NCBI GenBank assembly: GCA_900552125.1 | Contig: URYK01000016.1 | Location: 1 to 58,079 of the forward strand | Source: an uncultured Solobacterium sp. | GTDB taxonomy: Bacteria; Bacillota_I; Bacilli_A; Erysipelotrichales; Erysipelotrichaceae | Reading direction: 5' to 3' | Length of the DNA: 58,079 nt | In this document: in pieces, positions 23,858 to 32,762 of the stretch | Position numbering within the stretch: position 1 is the first letter of the stretch | Layout: the number at the start of each line of letters is the position of its first letter | Position numbers and translations under genes: made by a program | Notes under the pieces: generated by a model | Seen by the model: only the letters and a program-made list of their open reading frames with translations | Told to the model about the DNA's origin: nothing | The model's database searches: none

Positions 23858-25621
23858 TTACTCCTTTCCTGCCAAAGATAAAAATTCTTTCATTTGATCC
23901 ACAATAGATTGTAAACTTTGTTTCCAAAATTTGTCAGTAGTTAAATCAATACCAGCAATTGCTGCCACATCTTCTACTGTATTTGTTGTGGTTGCTTGAA
24001 GAAGTGCTTCATATTTTGGAATAAATGAAGACCCTTCTTCTTTGTATTTAGCATATAATCCTCTTGAAAATAATGCTCCAAATGTATATGGAAAGTTATA
24101 ATAAGCAATATCCGGAATATAGTAATGTACTTTTGTAATCCAACGATATGGATGTAAATAATTAGGATCTAAACCATCTCCAAAAGATTTTAATAATGCT
24201 TTCTTCATTAATTCACATAATTGAGAAACATTTAAAAATCCTTTTTCTACATGTTCAAAAACTGATTTTTCAAATTGAAAACGTGCATAAATATCTAATA
24301 TATTTTGACATAATGCAGATAATTGAGTATCAATTACTAATACACGATTATGTTCATTCATATCTGCTGCTAAGGCATTGTATATTATATTTTCATTAAA
24401 TGTACTAGCTGTTTCTGCTAGAGGCATACAATAATCTCTATTTAAAATTGGCTGATTTTCTATCATCATTCCATGAAATGCATGACCCAGCTCATGAGCT
24501 ACTGTTACTATATCACTTAAAGTATTATTATAGTTAGTAATCATTCTGCTTTCTTTGATCCAGCCTAAATTTTCACAGAATGCACCTGGCTGTTTTCCTT
24601 GTCTTGTAGGATAATCAATCCAGTCTTCATTAAATGCTCGTTTAACCATTTGATATAAATTATCACTGACTGGCTTAAAGTGTTTTAATATATATTCATT
24701 ACACTCTTCAATAGAGAAATTAAAATCACATTCTCCTAATGTTGCATAAATTTCATACCATGGAAGGCCGTGATCATAACCTAATAATTTGGCCTTTTTC
24801 TTTAAATATGTTCGAAACATTGGTAAGTAACTTTCTATGCTTTCCATCATGACATCTAATGTTTTCTTATTCATACGACTATCTATTAACATTTTTTCCA
24901 ATGGATCTTTATATCCACGTAATCTTGCCTCTCTCAATTGCTGACTTTTAATTGCACTGATTGCGAATGATAATGGCTCTGCAATAGCTTCATAGGCTTT
25001 TAATTCCGCAAGAAATGCTTCCTTTCTTACTTCACTAGAAGTATCATGACACATATTTTTTACTTTTGTTAGTGGCAGGCTTTTTCCTCTAAATTCAGCT
25101 TTTGCATTTCCTGTTAAAGCATAATACATATCAGAAAAAGCTTTTAAGCTCGTTGGATAAACCATAGATAAGATTTGTTCTTGCTTATCATTTAGGTCAT
25201 ACTTACGTTTTTGAATTTTTTCATTTAAAATAAATTTATAACTATTTGCTTTTTCATTTTTTTCTATTAATTCTTTTAAATTATCAATATCTAATATTAT
25301 ATTCCATAATATTGATTCATAATAGCTAATATCAGCACATAGATTATTTACAGTATATGACCATACACTATTTTGTTCATCATTTGAATCAACACTTAAT
25401 CTTAATTGTGTATACATTTTTAAACGATAAGTATAATCGCGTATTTGTTCAAGAAGAGATAGCGCTTTATATAATTTCACTTCATCTTCCTCTTCCTTTA
25501 GAGTCTGGCATACATTAGATAATGCACACTTCCATTCTTTTAACTTCTCTATACCATCAAGGAAGTTAGGATCATCATAGCCTTTATACAACGCATCTAA
25601 GTTCCATTCATAATTTTTCAT
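23858..25621 (-). CDS. pepF: Oligoendopeptidase F, M3 family
   Basis: This 587-aa cytoplasmic zinc peptidase cleaves imported peptides of about 7-17 residues. The HExxH motif is in TVAHELGHAFHG (about 380), with the third ligand in ETASTFNE. The C-terminal YYNFPYTFGALFSRGLY motif is characteristic. It heads a two-gene operon with the M19 dipeptidase. Its promoter carries operator D1, linking peptide breakdown to the PTS genes opposite. Confidence 0.94.
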   Translation of the reverse strand: MKNYEWNLDALYKGYDDPNFLDGIEKLKEWKCALSNVCQTLKEEEDEVKLYKALSLLEQIRDYTYRLKMYTQLRLSVDSNDEQNSVWSYTVNNLCADISYYESILWNIILDIDNLKELIEKNEKANSYKFILNEKIQKRKYDLNDKQEQILSMVYPTSLKAFSDMYYALTGNAKAEFRGKSLPLTKVKNMCHDTSSEVRKEAFLAELKAYEAIAEPLSFAISAIKSQQLREARLRGYKDPLEKMLIDSRMNKKTLDVMMESIESYLPMFRTYLKKKAKLLGYDHGLPWYEIYATLGECDFNFSIEECNEYILKHFKPVSDNLYQMVKRAFNEDWIDYPTRQGKQPGAFCENLGWIKESRMITNYNNTLSDIVTVAHELGHAFHGMMIENQPILNRDYCMPLAETASTFNENIIYNALAADMNEHNRVLVIDTQLSALCQNILDIYARFQFEKSVFEHVEKGFLNVSQLCELMKKALLKSFGDGLDPNYLHPYRWITKVHYYIPDIAYYNFPYTFGALFSRGLYAKYKEEGSSFIPKYEALLQATTTNTVEDVAAIAGIDLTTDKFWKQSLQSIVDQMKEFLSLAGKE

Positions 25622-25653
25622 ATTTTCCCTCTTTTCTTTTTAATTGTATTTTT

Positions 25654-25708
25654 ATTATAATAAAGATAGGTATATAAATTAGTTGATTTATTTCCTACAT
25701 ATAGGAAA
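25654..25708 (-). promoter_or_regulatory. Operator D1 and -10 for pepF-M19
   Basis: TTTCCTA-CATA-TAGGAAA (25691-25708) is centred 43 bp from the centre of TATAAT (25654-25659, minus strand). The leader would be about 26 bases with an AGAGGG site. Confidence 0.75.
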
Positions 25709-25720
25709 GTTAGAACCATT

Positions 25721-25777
25721 ATTTCCTAACACTAGGAAATTCAGTTGAATGAAAACTTTTTTTAAATATTGTAAAAT
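25721..25777 (+). promoter_or_regulatory. Operator D2 and -10 for the PTS EIIA operon
   Basis: ATTTCCTA-ACAC-TAGGAAAT (25721-25740) is centred 44 bp from the centre of TAAAAT (25772-25777, plus strand). D1 and D2 are 31 bp apart, each correctly placed for one of the two divergent promoters. Confidence 0.72.
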
Positions 25778-25806
25778 TACAGTGAAAGGTATAAGGAGGG
25801 AACAAA

Positions 25807-26130
25807 ATGGAAGGATTGGAAATGATTAGTTTCCAGATAATCTCTTGCGTTGGTTCTGCAAAATCAATGTACATTGAAGCAGCTATGGCTGCTCAGAATT
25901 ATGATTTTGAAAAAGCGGAATCACTTATCAAAGAAGGCGAAGAGATTTTTCTTAAAGGTCATGAGGCACACGCATCACTTATTCAAAAAGAAGCGAGTGG
26001 AGAACCTGTTACACCAAATATATTATTGATGCATGCAGAAGATCAGTTAATGGCTGCAGAAAATTTCAAAGCTTTTGCGGAACAACAGATTATAATATTT
26101 AAAAAGTTTCAAGTCCTAGAAAACAAATAA
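25807..26130 (+). CDS. PTS EIIA component, lactose/cellobiose family
   Basis: This 107-aa soluble phosphocarrier passes phosphate from HPr to EIIB. The phosphorylated His76 lies in LLMHAEDQLM, the family signature. The helical trimer architecture is expected from the VGSAKSMYIEAA opening. AAGGAGGG precedes the ATG. It is the first gene of a six-gene operon whose partner EIIC is in a separate operator-linked unit. Confidence 0.93.
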   Translation: MEGLEMISFQIISCVGSAKSMYIEAAMAAQNYDFEKAESLIKEGEEIFLKGHEAHASLIQKEASGEPVTPNILLMHAEDQLMAAENFKAFAEQQIIIFKKFQVLENK

Positions 26131-26144
26131 GGAGGTACTATAAC

Positions 26145-26468
26145 ATGAAACGAATTTATTTATTTTGCGACAACGGTATGTCTACAAGTATGATGGCTCA
26201 GCGTATGCAGGAAGTAGCTGATAAAAACAAACTTCCTATTGAATGTAAAGCATTCTCTTACAAGAAAATTCAGGACATTATTGAATCAACACCTTTAGAT
26301 TGTATTCTAATTGGTCCACAGACAAAATTCCTTTATAATGAAATTAACGAAAAATATGGAGACAAAATTCCTGTAGCTGTTATTGATGCAGGTGATTATG
26401 GAATGATGGACGCAGAAAAAGTATTGAAAAAAGCAATCGTCCAGATGAAAAAGTTCAAAAACAACTAA
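26145..26468 (+). CDS. PTS EIIB component, lactose/cellobiose family
   Basis: This 107-aa cytoplasmic protein takes phosphate from EIIA on Cys8 (LFCDNGMSTSMMA) and gives it to the sugar in EIIC. IGPQTKFLYNEI and IPVAVIDAGDYGMMD are typical. It follows EIIA by 14 bases with its own GGAGG. A hairpin terminator directly after it should lower expression of the following peptidase genes. Confidence 0.94.
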   Translation: MKRIYLFCDNGMSTSMMAQRMQEVADKNKLPIECKAFSYKKIQDIIESTPLDCILIGPQTKFLYNEINEKYGDKIPVAVIDAGDYGMMDAEKVLKKAIVQMKKFKNN

Positions 26469-26492
26469 AATCGCTGGATAGGCGATTTTTCT
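26467..26492 (+). terminator. Intercistronic terminator after EIIB
   Basis: AAAATCGC-TGGATAG-GCGATTTT followed by TCTT. No promoter or operator is obvious before the next gene, so partial read-through is likely. Confidence 0.6.
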
Positions 26493-26537
26493 TATTTTAT
26501 AAAACAAGAATATAAAAACGCATATAGGAGGAATACA

Positions 26538-27497
26538 ATGTTTGGAATTATAGCAACATGGAGAATGGCTTTAGAAGGTATAACTGAAGCAAATGAAATG
26601 TTAAAAGAAGGTGCATCTGCTGGTGATGCTATTGAAACAGCAGTTCGTGCAGTTGAAAATTTTGAATTTTATAAAAGTGTTGGTTATGGCGGACTTCCTA
26701 ATGAAGAAATGGAAGTTGAATTAGATGCTGCATTCATGGATGGCGATACTCTTGATATTGGATGTATTGGAGCTATTAAGGATTATGCAAATCCTGTAAG
26801 TATTGCACGTGCTTTATCAAAAGAACCTGTAAATAACTTCTTAGTTGGAGCTGGTGCTGAAAAATATGCTCACCGTAATGGATTTGAACGTAAAAACATG
26901 TTAACAGAACGTGCAAAAATTCATTATCACAATAGAGTAAAAGAGTCTAAAGATTTAGAATTAAAACCATATTCTGGACATGACACTGTTGGTATGGTTT
27001 GTGTAGATCAAGGTGCTCATATGACTGCTGCTACAAGTACTAGTGGTTTATTTATGAAACGTGCTGGTCGAGTAGGAGATTCACCAGTATCAGGATCAGG
27101 ATTCTATGTTGATTCTGAAGTAGGTGGTGCTAGTGCCACTGGTCTGGGAGAAGATGTAATGAAAGGCTGTGTTTCCTATGAAATCGTACGTTTAATGAAA
27201 GAAGGAAAAACGCCACAGGAAGCTTGTGATATTGCAGTTACTAATTTTGACAAAGAATTGAAAAAACGTCGCGGTAAAGCTGGTGATATGTCTTTAATCG
27301 CAATGAATAATAAAGGTGAATGGGGTGTCGCAACAAATATTCAGGGATTCTCTTTCGCTGTAGCTACTGAAAAAGAAAAACCTACTGTTTATTTAGTTAA
27401 GTTTGATGATGAAGGTAAACAATATTTTGAAGTCGCAAGTGAAGAATGGATGGAAAACTACATGAAAACAAGAACTGCTCCTCTTGTTCGTAAATAA
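26538..27497 (+). CDS. Glycosylasparaginase-type Ntn hydrolase
   Basis: This 319-aa proenzyme is expected to cleave itself before Thr150 in SGHDTVGMVCVD, the hallmark of N4-(beta-N-acetylglucosaminyl)-L-asparaginase (human AGA has the same HDT-GMV motif); TSTSG and GDSPVSGSGFYVD are also family motifs. AGA splits the sugar-asparagine link to give aspartate and the aminosugar. There is no signal peptide, so it acts inside the cell. Plain isoaspartyl-peptidase activity is the main alternative. It sits directly after the PTS EIIA and EIIB genes. Confidence 0.88.
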   Translation: MFGIIATWRMALEGITEANEMLKEGASAGDAIETAVRAVENFEFYKSVGYGGLPNEEMEVELDAAFMDGDTLDIGCIGAIKDYANPVSIARALSKEPVNNFLVGAGAEKYAHRNGFERKNMLTERAKIHYHNRVKESKDLELKPYSGHDTVGMVCVDQGAHMTAATSTSGLFMKRAGRVGDSPVSGSGFYVDSEVGGASATGLGEDVMKGCVSYEIVRLMKEGKTPQEACDIAVTNFDKELKKRRGKAGDMSLIAMNNKGEWGVATNIQGFSFAVATEKEKPTVYLVKFDDEGKQYFEVASEEWMENYMKTRTAPLVRK

Positions 27498-27507
27498 TGA
27501 GGCTTTT

Positions 27508-28635
27508 ATGGAAGAAAAACTATTAAATAAAATTGATGAAATATCAGATTTTATGATTGAAGGTATTAAACAGATTGTACGTATTGATAGTGTACAATCT
27601 GAACCAAAGCCAGATATGCCATTTGGCGAAGGTGTTAATACTGCATTAGAAGAAACATTAAAACTTGCGCAACAATTAGGATTTGAAATAGAAAACGTTG
27701 ATCATAAAGTTGGTATTGCAAAATATGGAAAAGGTGATGATAGTAATTATATTGGAATCATCGGTCATCTTGACGTAGTACCTACAGGTGATGGATGGAA
27801 TCACCCTCCATTCTCTGCTTACGAAGAAAATGGTAGAATATATGCTCGTGGGATTCTGGATAATAAAGGTCCTATCCTTTCTTGCCTATATGCTTTATAT
27901 GCAATAAAAGAATTAGGTATTCAATTAAAGAAACCTGTTTGGATTTTATTTGGCACAAATGAAGAAACTGGTTTTGAAGATTTAACTCATTATCTTACAG
28001 TTAAAAAACCTCCTGTTATGGGATGGACACCTGACTGTAAATATCCTGTTGTTTATGCAGAAAGAGGAAGATGCTGTTATCGAGTAAGTTCTTCTTATGA
28101 ATATAAAAAAGAATTTAATACATTTGTCAATGAATACCTTTTATCTAGTAATGACCACGCAGATCGTTTAGGTCTAGATGTTCATGATGAAGAATTTGGA
28201 CAAATGCAATTACGTGGTAGAAGCCTAGCAGATAGTGAAGATGATTTAGCTTTCGAATTTGTATTATCTTATCCTGCTGTTATCACAAATACAGAAATAG
28301 AAAAACAAATTCGTACTAAATTAAGCGAACACCTGCAATTAACATGCGTTCAGAATTATGACCCTGTTCGTTTTGAAAAAGATTGTTTCTTATGTCGTAC
28401 CCTACAAGATACTTATGAAAAAGTAACAGGTATGGATGGAACTCCAGTAACTACAACTGGTGGAACATATGCAAAATTAATGCCAAATATTGTCCCATTT
28501 GGCCCTAGTTTTCCAGGACAGAAAGGAATTGCCCACTTACCTAATGAATGGATGGATCGTAAAGATATTATCACAAATGCAAAAATCTATGCATTAAGTA
28601 TACTTAGAGTGGCAAACGGTAATGAAAATGAATAA
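27508..28635 (+). CDS. M20-family metallopeptidase (Sapep/PepV-like dipeptidase)
   Basis: The start at 27508 follows TGAGG by 6 bases; the longer frame uses a TTG inside the previous gene. Metal motifs: IGHLDVVPTGDGW and GRIYARGILDNKGP, then GTNEETGFED with the catalytic glutamates. The 375-aa length and the SAYEENGRIYARG insertion fit Sapep/PepV dipeptidases. It probably finishes off dipeptides released by the other peptidases of the regulon. Confidence 0.9.
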   Translation: MEEKLLNKIDEISDFMIEGIKQIVRIDSVQSEPKPDMPFGEGVNTALEETLKLAQQLGFEIENVDHKVGIAKYGKGDDSNYIGIIGHLDVVPTGDGWNHPPFSAYEENGRIYARGILDNKGPILSCLYALYAIKELGIQLKKPVWILFGTNEETGFEDLTHYLTVKKPPVMGWTPDCKYPVVYAERGRCCYRVSSSYEYKKEFNTFVNEYLLSSNDHADRLGLDVHDEEFGQMQLRGRSLADSEDDLAFEFVLSYPAVITNTEIEKQIRTKLSEHLQLTCVQNYDPVRFEKDCFLCRTLQDTYEKVTGMDGTPVTTTGGTYAKLMPNIVPFGPSFPGQKGIAHLPNEWMDRKDIITNAKIYALSILRVANGNENE

Positions 28636-29374
28636 AATTGTAGAAATTTGTACAGGAAGTTATCAAGATTGTTTAGCTGCTGAAAAAGGCGGAGCTAGCA
28701 GAGTTGAATTAAATAGTGCATTAAGTGTTGGAGGCTTAACTCCAAGTCTAGCAACTTTACGAAAAGTTAAAAGAGACACATCATTAAATGTAGTTTGTAT
28801 GGTACGTCCTAGAGCTGCAGGATTCTGTTATGATGATATTGATACAGATACAATGATGGAAGATGCACGTATCTTATTAGAAAATGGAGCAGATGGTATT
28901 GCCTTTGGATTCTTAAATGAAGATTTCACTATTCATACAGATAAAACAAAGAAAATGGTAGATTTAATTCATTCATATAATAAAACAGCCGTATTCCATA
29001 GAGCTTATGATGTATGTAAAGATCCATATAAAGCTATAGAGGATTTAATTCAATGTGGAGTTGATCGATTACTTACAAGTGGTTTAGAAGCTAAAGCAAT
29101 TGATGGTACTGAATTATTACATGAGCTACAGAATAAATATGGAAATGATATACAAATTCTTGCAGGTAGTGGAGTAAATGCAAAGAATGCTAATAAATTA
29201 ATTGAAGAAACTGGACTTTACCAAGTACACTCATCATGTAAATCTTACTACAATGATCCAACAACTAAATCTGAAAAAGTAAGTTATGCTTATCTATCAG
29301 GTGAACATATTTGTGATTATGATATTGTTGATGCAAATTTAGTTAAAAATCTTGTTGAGGTAGTTGAAAAATGA
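28622..29374 (+). CDS. cutC: CutC-family protein
   Basis: This 250-aa TIM-barrel protein is of the family named for copper homeostasis in E. coli, a role since questioned. KGGASRVELNS, VVCMVRPRAAGFCY and AVFHRAYDV are typical. The start may be ATG 28622 or 28628; it overlaps the M20 gene by 14 bases, so the genes are translationally coupled. Its place between peptidases suggests a metabolic rather than a copper role. Confidence 0.88.
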   Translation: MKMNKIVEICTGSYQDCLAAEKGGASRVELNSALSVGGLTPSLATLRKVKRDTSLNVVCMVRPRAAGFCYDDIDTDTMMEDARILLENGADGIAFGFLNEDFTIHTDKTKKMVDLIHSYNKTAVFHRAYDVCKDPYKAIEDLIQCGVDRLLTSGLEAKAIDGTELLHELQNKYGNDIQILAGSGVNAKNANKLIEETGLYQVHSSCKSYYNDPTTKSEKVSYAYLSGEHICDYDIVDANLVKNLVEVVEK

Positions 29375-30822
29375 AAGTATTAATGGGTTACTTTTCTTCA
29401 GAGTCAAATGCACATGTTAATGCACAAATGACTTATGATGAGTATATTTATAAATCTGGTGAAGATTTATTAGATAGTATGCGAGTTAGAGATATTTTTG
29501 AAGATGCTGGTATTACTCCGATTCCTTCTTTTATGGCAGTTGGTCATCCTGGCGGTTTAGTAGCATCAGATGCCTTTGAATTTATTTCTTCGCGTATCAT
29601 TAAAGGGGTAAAAGATCATCTTCATGAAATTGACGGTATATTTCTATTCCTTCATGGTGCTAGTAATGTTATTGGCTTAGAAGGTGGTTCTGGTGAGCAT
29701 TATATTGTACGTGAAATCCGTAAATTAACTGGACCTTATTTACCTATTGCAGTTGTTATGGATCCACACGGCAATTTATCATCTGAGTTTGTTAATAATT
29801 GTCAGATAATCCGTTGTTATAGAGAATCTCCTCATACAGATATAAGAGAAACTTATCGTTTTGTAGCTCATCGCTTTGTTGAGTTACTACAAAACCGTCG
29901 TAACATTCATCCTGTTTATCGTAAACTACCATTATTATTAGGTGGTGAAAGATGCTGTTCATGGGATGAGCCAATGATTTCAATAAATAAATTATTAAAT
30001 GAAATTGAATCTGATGAACGCATTATGAGCTGCTCTTATCATATTGGATATTTAAGACACGATAATGATAAATGCGGTGCTGGTGTCATTGTTGTTCCTA
30101 ATAGTGAAAAAGACGTAGATTATGCAAATGAAATGGCAGATAAGATTGCCAAGTTCGCAGTTGATCATCGTCATGATTTCCACTATACTGGCGTATGGGG
30201 AGAATCTGAAGAAGCACTTCAGAAAGTTATGGAACACAAAGAAAGCCCTGTATTCCTAACAGATTCAGGTGATAACTGTGGTGCAGGTGCTACTGGTTAT
30301 AGTAACTTTGTATTACGTCAAATCATGAATTGGAACAAACCTCACAACAAAAAAATATTAGTAAGTGGTATTACTGATCCTAAATCATTTGACTTATTAA
30401 AAAAAGAATCAATTGGTAATCATGTGTCCTTTGACTTAGGAATGGATGAAGATGAATTATCTACTCCAGTTCATATTGAAGGTACAATACGTTATATAGG
30501 GCATGTATTACCTGAATTTAAAGATAGAGGAACTTATGGTAAAGCAATTACAGTATCTCTTGATAATTATCCAATAGATGTTGTTGTACTAGGTTTATCT
30601 TATAGCTATACAGAAATTGAACAATTTGAAGCTAGTAATATTGATTGGAAACAATACGATGTAATTATCGCAAAACAAGGTTATATTTCTCCAGATTTTG
30701 CAGAAGTAGGAAAATTTACTATTATGTCACTAACAGATGGCCCTACTAATCAGCGTACAGAACTATTAGATTTCAAAAGAATTATGAGACCTATGTACCC
30801 ATATGATGATTGGAACGATTAA
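29371..30822 (+). CDS. M81-family (MlrC-like) metallopeptidase
   Basis: This 483-aa protein has the family's FLFLHGAS, MDPHGNLS and CYRESPHTDI motifs in the N-terminal M81 domain (1-290) and the MlrC C-terminal domain with FLTDSGDNCGAGATG. MlrC itself degrades linearised microcystin; most members have unknown substrates. It overlaps cutC by 4 bases and closes the six-gene operon. Confidence 0.9.
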   Translation: MKVLMGYFSSESNAHVNAQMTYDEYIYKSGEDLLDSMRVRDIFEDAGITPIPSFMAVGHPGGLVASDAFEFISSRIIKGVKDHLHEIDGIFLFLHGASNVIGLEGGSGEHYIVREIRKLTGPYLPIAVVMDPHGNLSSEFVNNCQIIRCYRESPHTDIRETYRFVAHRFVELLQNRRNIHPVYRKLPLLLGGERCCSWDEPMISINKLLNEIESDERIMSCSYHIGYLRHDNDKCGAGVIVVPNSEKDVDYANEMADKIAKFAVDHRHDFHYTGVWGESEEALQKVMEHKESPVFLTDSGDNCGAGATGYSNFVLRQIMNWNKPHNKKILVSGITDPKSFDLLKKESIGNHVSFDLGMDEDELSTPVHIEGTIRYIGHVLPEFKDRGTYGKAITVSLDNYPIDVVVLGLSYSYTEIEQFEASNIDWKQYDVIIAKQGYISPDFAEVGKFTIMSLTDGPTNQRTELLDFKRIMRPMYPYDDWND

Positions 30823-30846
30823 AACCACCCATTGGTGGTTTTTTTG
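30821..30846 (+). terminator. Terminator of the six-gene PTS-peptidase operon
   Basis: AACCACC-CATT-GGTGGTT followed by TTTTT. Confidence 0.85.
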
Positions 30847-30902
30847 TGAGCAAATATCATTTTATATACAAAGTATGAGTTCTTTTACAACTAAAAAAGA
30901 AT

Positions 30903-30966
30903 CTCCTTTACTATAAGATGGCAGGGCAGCCTCTAAAATAGCAAAGGAGTATTGTCATCAATGACA
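30903..30966. other. Intergenic hairpin pair
   Basis: A 12-bp stem with one G-U (30903-30914 with 30938-30949; loop holds GGCAGGGCAGCC) is followed by TGTCAT-CA-ATGACA. Neither has a T-run. It lies between two convergent genes with no assigned role. The rest of the spacer up to 31069 is A+T-rich with nothing recognisable. Confidence 0.35.
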
Positions 30967-31069
30967 TAAATATTTTAATGTATATATAGTATATTAGTCA
31001 ATTACTTTTAATCTACTCATTTGGTCTATTAATTTTTAAATTTATATATTATATAAATAATAATATATT

Positions 31070-31843
31070 TTAATACAAGTTTTTTAATCTTTTTAAATAA
31101 CTATATTCCCTATATCTAGCGAATTTTACTTTTTTATCTGACATTTGTACATAGATTTCATTCGTGTTCTCTAGAGAATAATTTAAATGATCGTAACATA
31201 AAGTTGCTGTATCAAATGTTTTACTTCTCATAGTAATATTTCTAGATGACATCATAATATAGGGATTTCCTAATGAGCGATGTTTAGAATGTTGTATTGC
31301 GGTTATTTCTGCCAACTGCATGATAGATAATCCACTATCAATAACTGCTCCTCCTAAGGAGCGATTATATGCTGTAGAACCTGCTTGTGTAGATAAACAA
31401 ATTCCTGATCCTCTACATGTCTCAAAAAACTCACCATCAACATATATATCCATAATTTGTGATTTAACTATATTTTCTACTCTCATTTCATTTAATGCAT
31501 AAAATGGTTCTTCTAGGTTGTCTAATTTTATTCTAAGTAATGAAGATTCAAAACATTCAGGTTCTTTATTTAGAATATCATTCAGACATTCATCTAATTC
31601 TTCTTCTGTATAATCTGTAAAGAATCCTAATGTACCAGTATGAATTCCAAGAAATTTAATTTTATCTAAACTATTTAAATATTGATGTAAACCATAAAGC
31701 ATGGTACCATCTCCACCAACACATATTACTAGTTCTGGTTCCTTTTTATCATATATCCAATTTTCTTTCGAAAGTCTATCTTTAATTTTATTTTCTACTG
31801 CATGTGATTTCTCATCTTTTTTTGCTACAACTGCATATCTCAT
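31070..31843 (-). CDS. nadK: NAD kinase
   Basis: This 257-aa enzyme phosphorylates NAD to NADP. The GGDGT motif (VCVGGDGTMLYGL), the GIHTGTLGFFTDY segment and STQAGSTAYNRSLGGAV are diagnostic. It is a single gene with no operon partner, divergent from the CYTH gene by 60 bases. Confidence 0.95.
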   Translation of the reverse strand: MRYAVVAKKDEKSHAVENKIKDRLSKENWIYDKKEPELVICVGGDGTMLYGLHQYLNSLDKIKFLGIHTGTLGFFTDYTEEELDECLNDILNKEPECFESSLLRIKLDNLEEPFYALNEMRVENIVKSQIMDIYVDGEFFETCRGSGICLSTQAGSTAYNRSLGGAVIDSGLSIMQLAEITAIQHSKHRSLGNPYIMMSSRNITMRSKTFDTATLCYDHLNYSLENTNEIYVQMSDKKVKFARYREYSYLKRLKNLY

Positions 31844-31902
31844 TTAGAATCACTTCCTTTTGTCGTAATTATATTGTATCATAAGTAGGTAGGTGATGAA
31901 AG

Positions 31903-32460
31903 ATGAATAAAAATATTGAAAAAGAATATAAGATATTAGTAACAAAAGATCAATTTGAAATATTATCTAGGCAATTTGATAATTTAAATTTTATTACACA
32001 AATTAACACATACTATGATACAGCAAATATGGATATTAGAAATAATAAAGGTGCTATGCGTATTCGTGAACGTAATGGAAAATATATATTTACACTAAAA
32101 ATGAAAGACAAAAATATTGATGGACATTATGAATTTGAAATGGAAGTATCTGAAAATAATACTGATGTATTCAAGAACCCAGATATTAAAAATCTTCTTA
32201 ATTCATATGGAATACATGATGATGTTATTCCACTAACTACGCTAGAAACTAAAAGAGCAGTAATTAATACAGGGGATGCTGAAATATGTTTTGATATTAA
32301 TTCATACAACGGCATTATCGATTATGAAATAGAATACGAATATATTAAACCTCATGACGGACTTACTATTTTTCAAGAATTATTATCACATGCAAACCTC
32401 ATTTATAAGAAAAATTCCACATCAAAAATTCAAAGAGCTTTAAATTCTATACATAATTAA
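31903..32460 (+). CDS. CYTH-domain protein
   Basis: This 185-aa protein belongs to the CYTH (triphosphate tunnel) fold: the ExExK motif at the N-terminus (IEKEYKI), then YYDTANMDIRNNKGAMRIRER and FTLKMKD, with ELETK-like TLETKRA and a terminal acidic patch. Members hydrolyse tripolyphosphate or thiamine triphosphate, or act as class IV cyclases; which applies is unclear. It is 1 base before the DUF1294 gene. Confidence 0.88.
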   Translation: MNKNIEKEYKILVTKDQFEILSRQFDNLNFITQINTYYDTANMDIRNNKGAMRIRERNGKYIFTLKMKDKNIDGHYEFEMEVSENNTDVFKNPDIKNLLNSYGIHDDVIPLTTLETKRAVINTGDAEICFDINSYNGIIDYEIEYEYIKPHDGLTIFQELLSHANLIYKKNSTSKIQRALNSIHN

Positions 32461-32461
32461 T

Positions 32462-32713
32462 ATGATTTATTATATTTTATTTATTAATTTTTTCTCTTTC
32501 TTATGCATGGGAATTGATAAGTGGAAGGCTATCCATAATTCTTATCGTTTAACTGAGCGCTTTTTACTATGTACTAGTTTTATTGGTGGAAGTATTGGAA
32601 CACTTCTAGGAATGGTTATATTTCATCATAAAATACGTAAAATTAAATTTTTAAGTTTGGTGCCTTTATTCTTAATTTTAAATTGTATTTATATATGGTT
32701 AATTTATCATTAA
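32462..32713 (+). CDS. DUF1294 small membrane protein
   Basis: This 83-aa protein has the DUF1294 pattern: a first helix, MGIDKWKAI, RLTERFLL, GGSIGTLLGM and FHHKIRKIKF, then a final helix. The function is unknown. It is coupled to the CYTH gene. Confidence 0.88.
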   Translation: MIYYILFINFFSFLCMGIDKWKAIHNSYRLTERFLLCTSFIGGSIGTLLGMVIFHHKIRKIKFLSLVPLFLILNCIYIWLIYH

Positions 32714-32732
32714 AGTTTTCCTCATATATAGT

Positions 32733-32757
32733 AAAATCCACCGATTGGTGGATTTTG
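32733..32757. terminator. Bidirectional terminator between DUF1294 and recR
   Basis: A perfect 10-bp stem AAAATCCACC-GATT-GGTGGATTTT with T-runs usable on both strands. Confidence 0.85.
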
Positions 32758-32762
32758 TTTTA

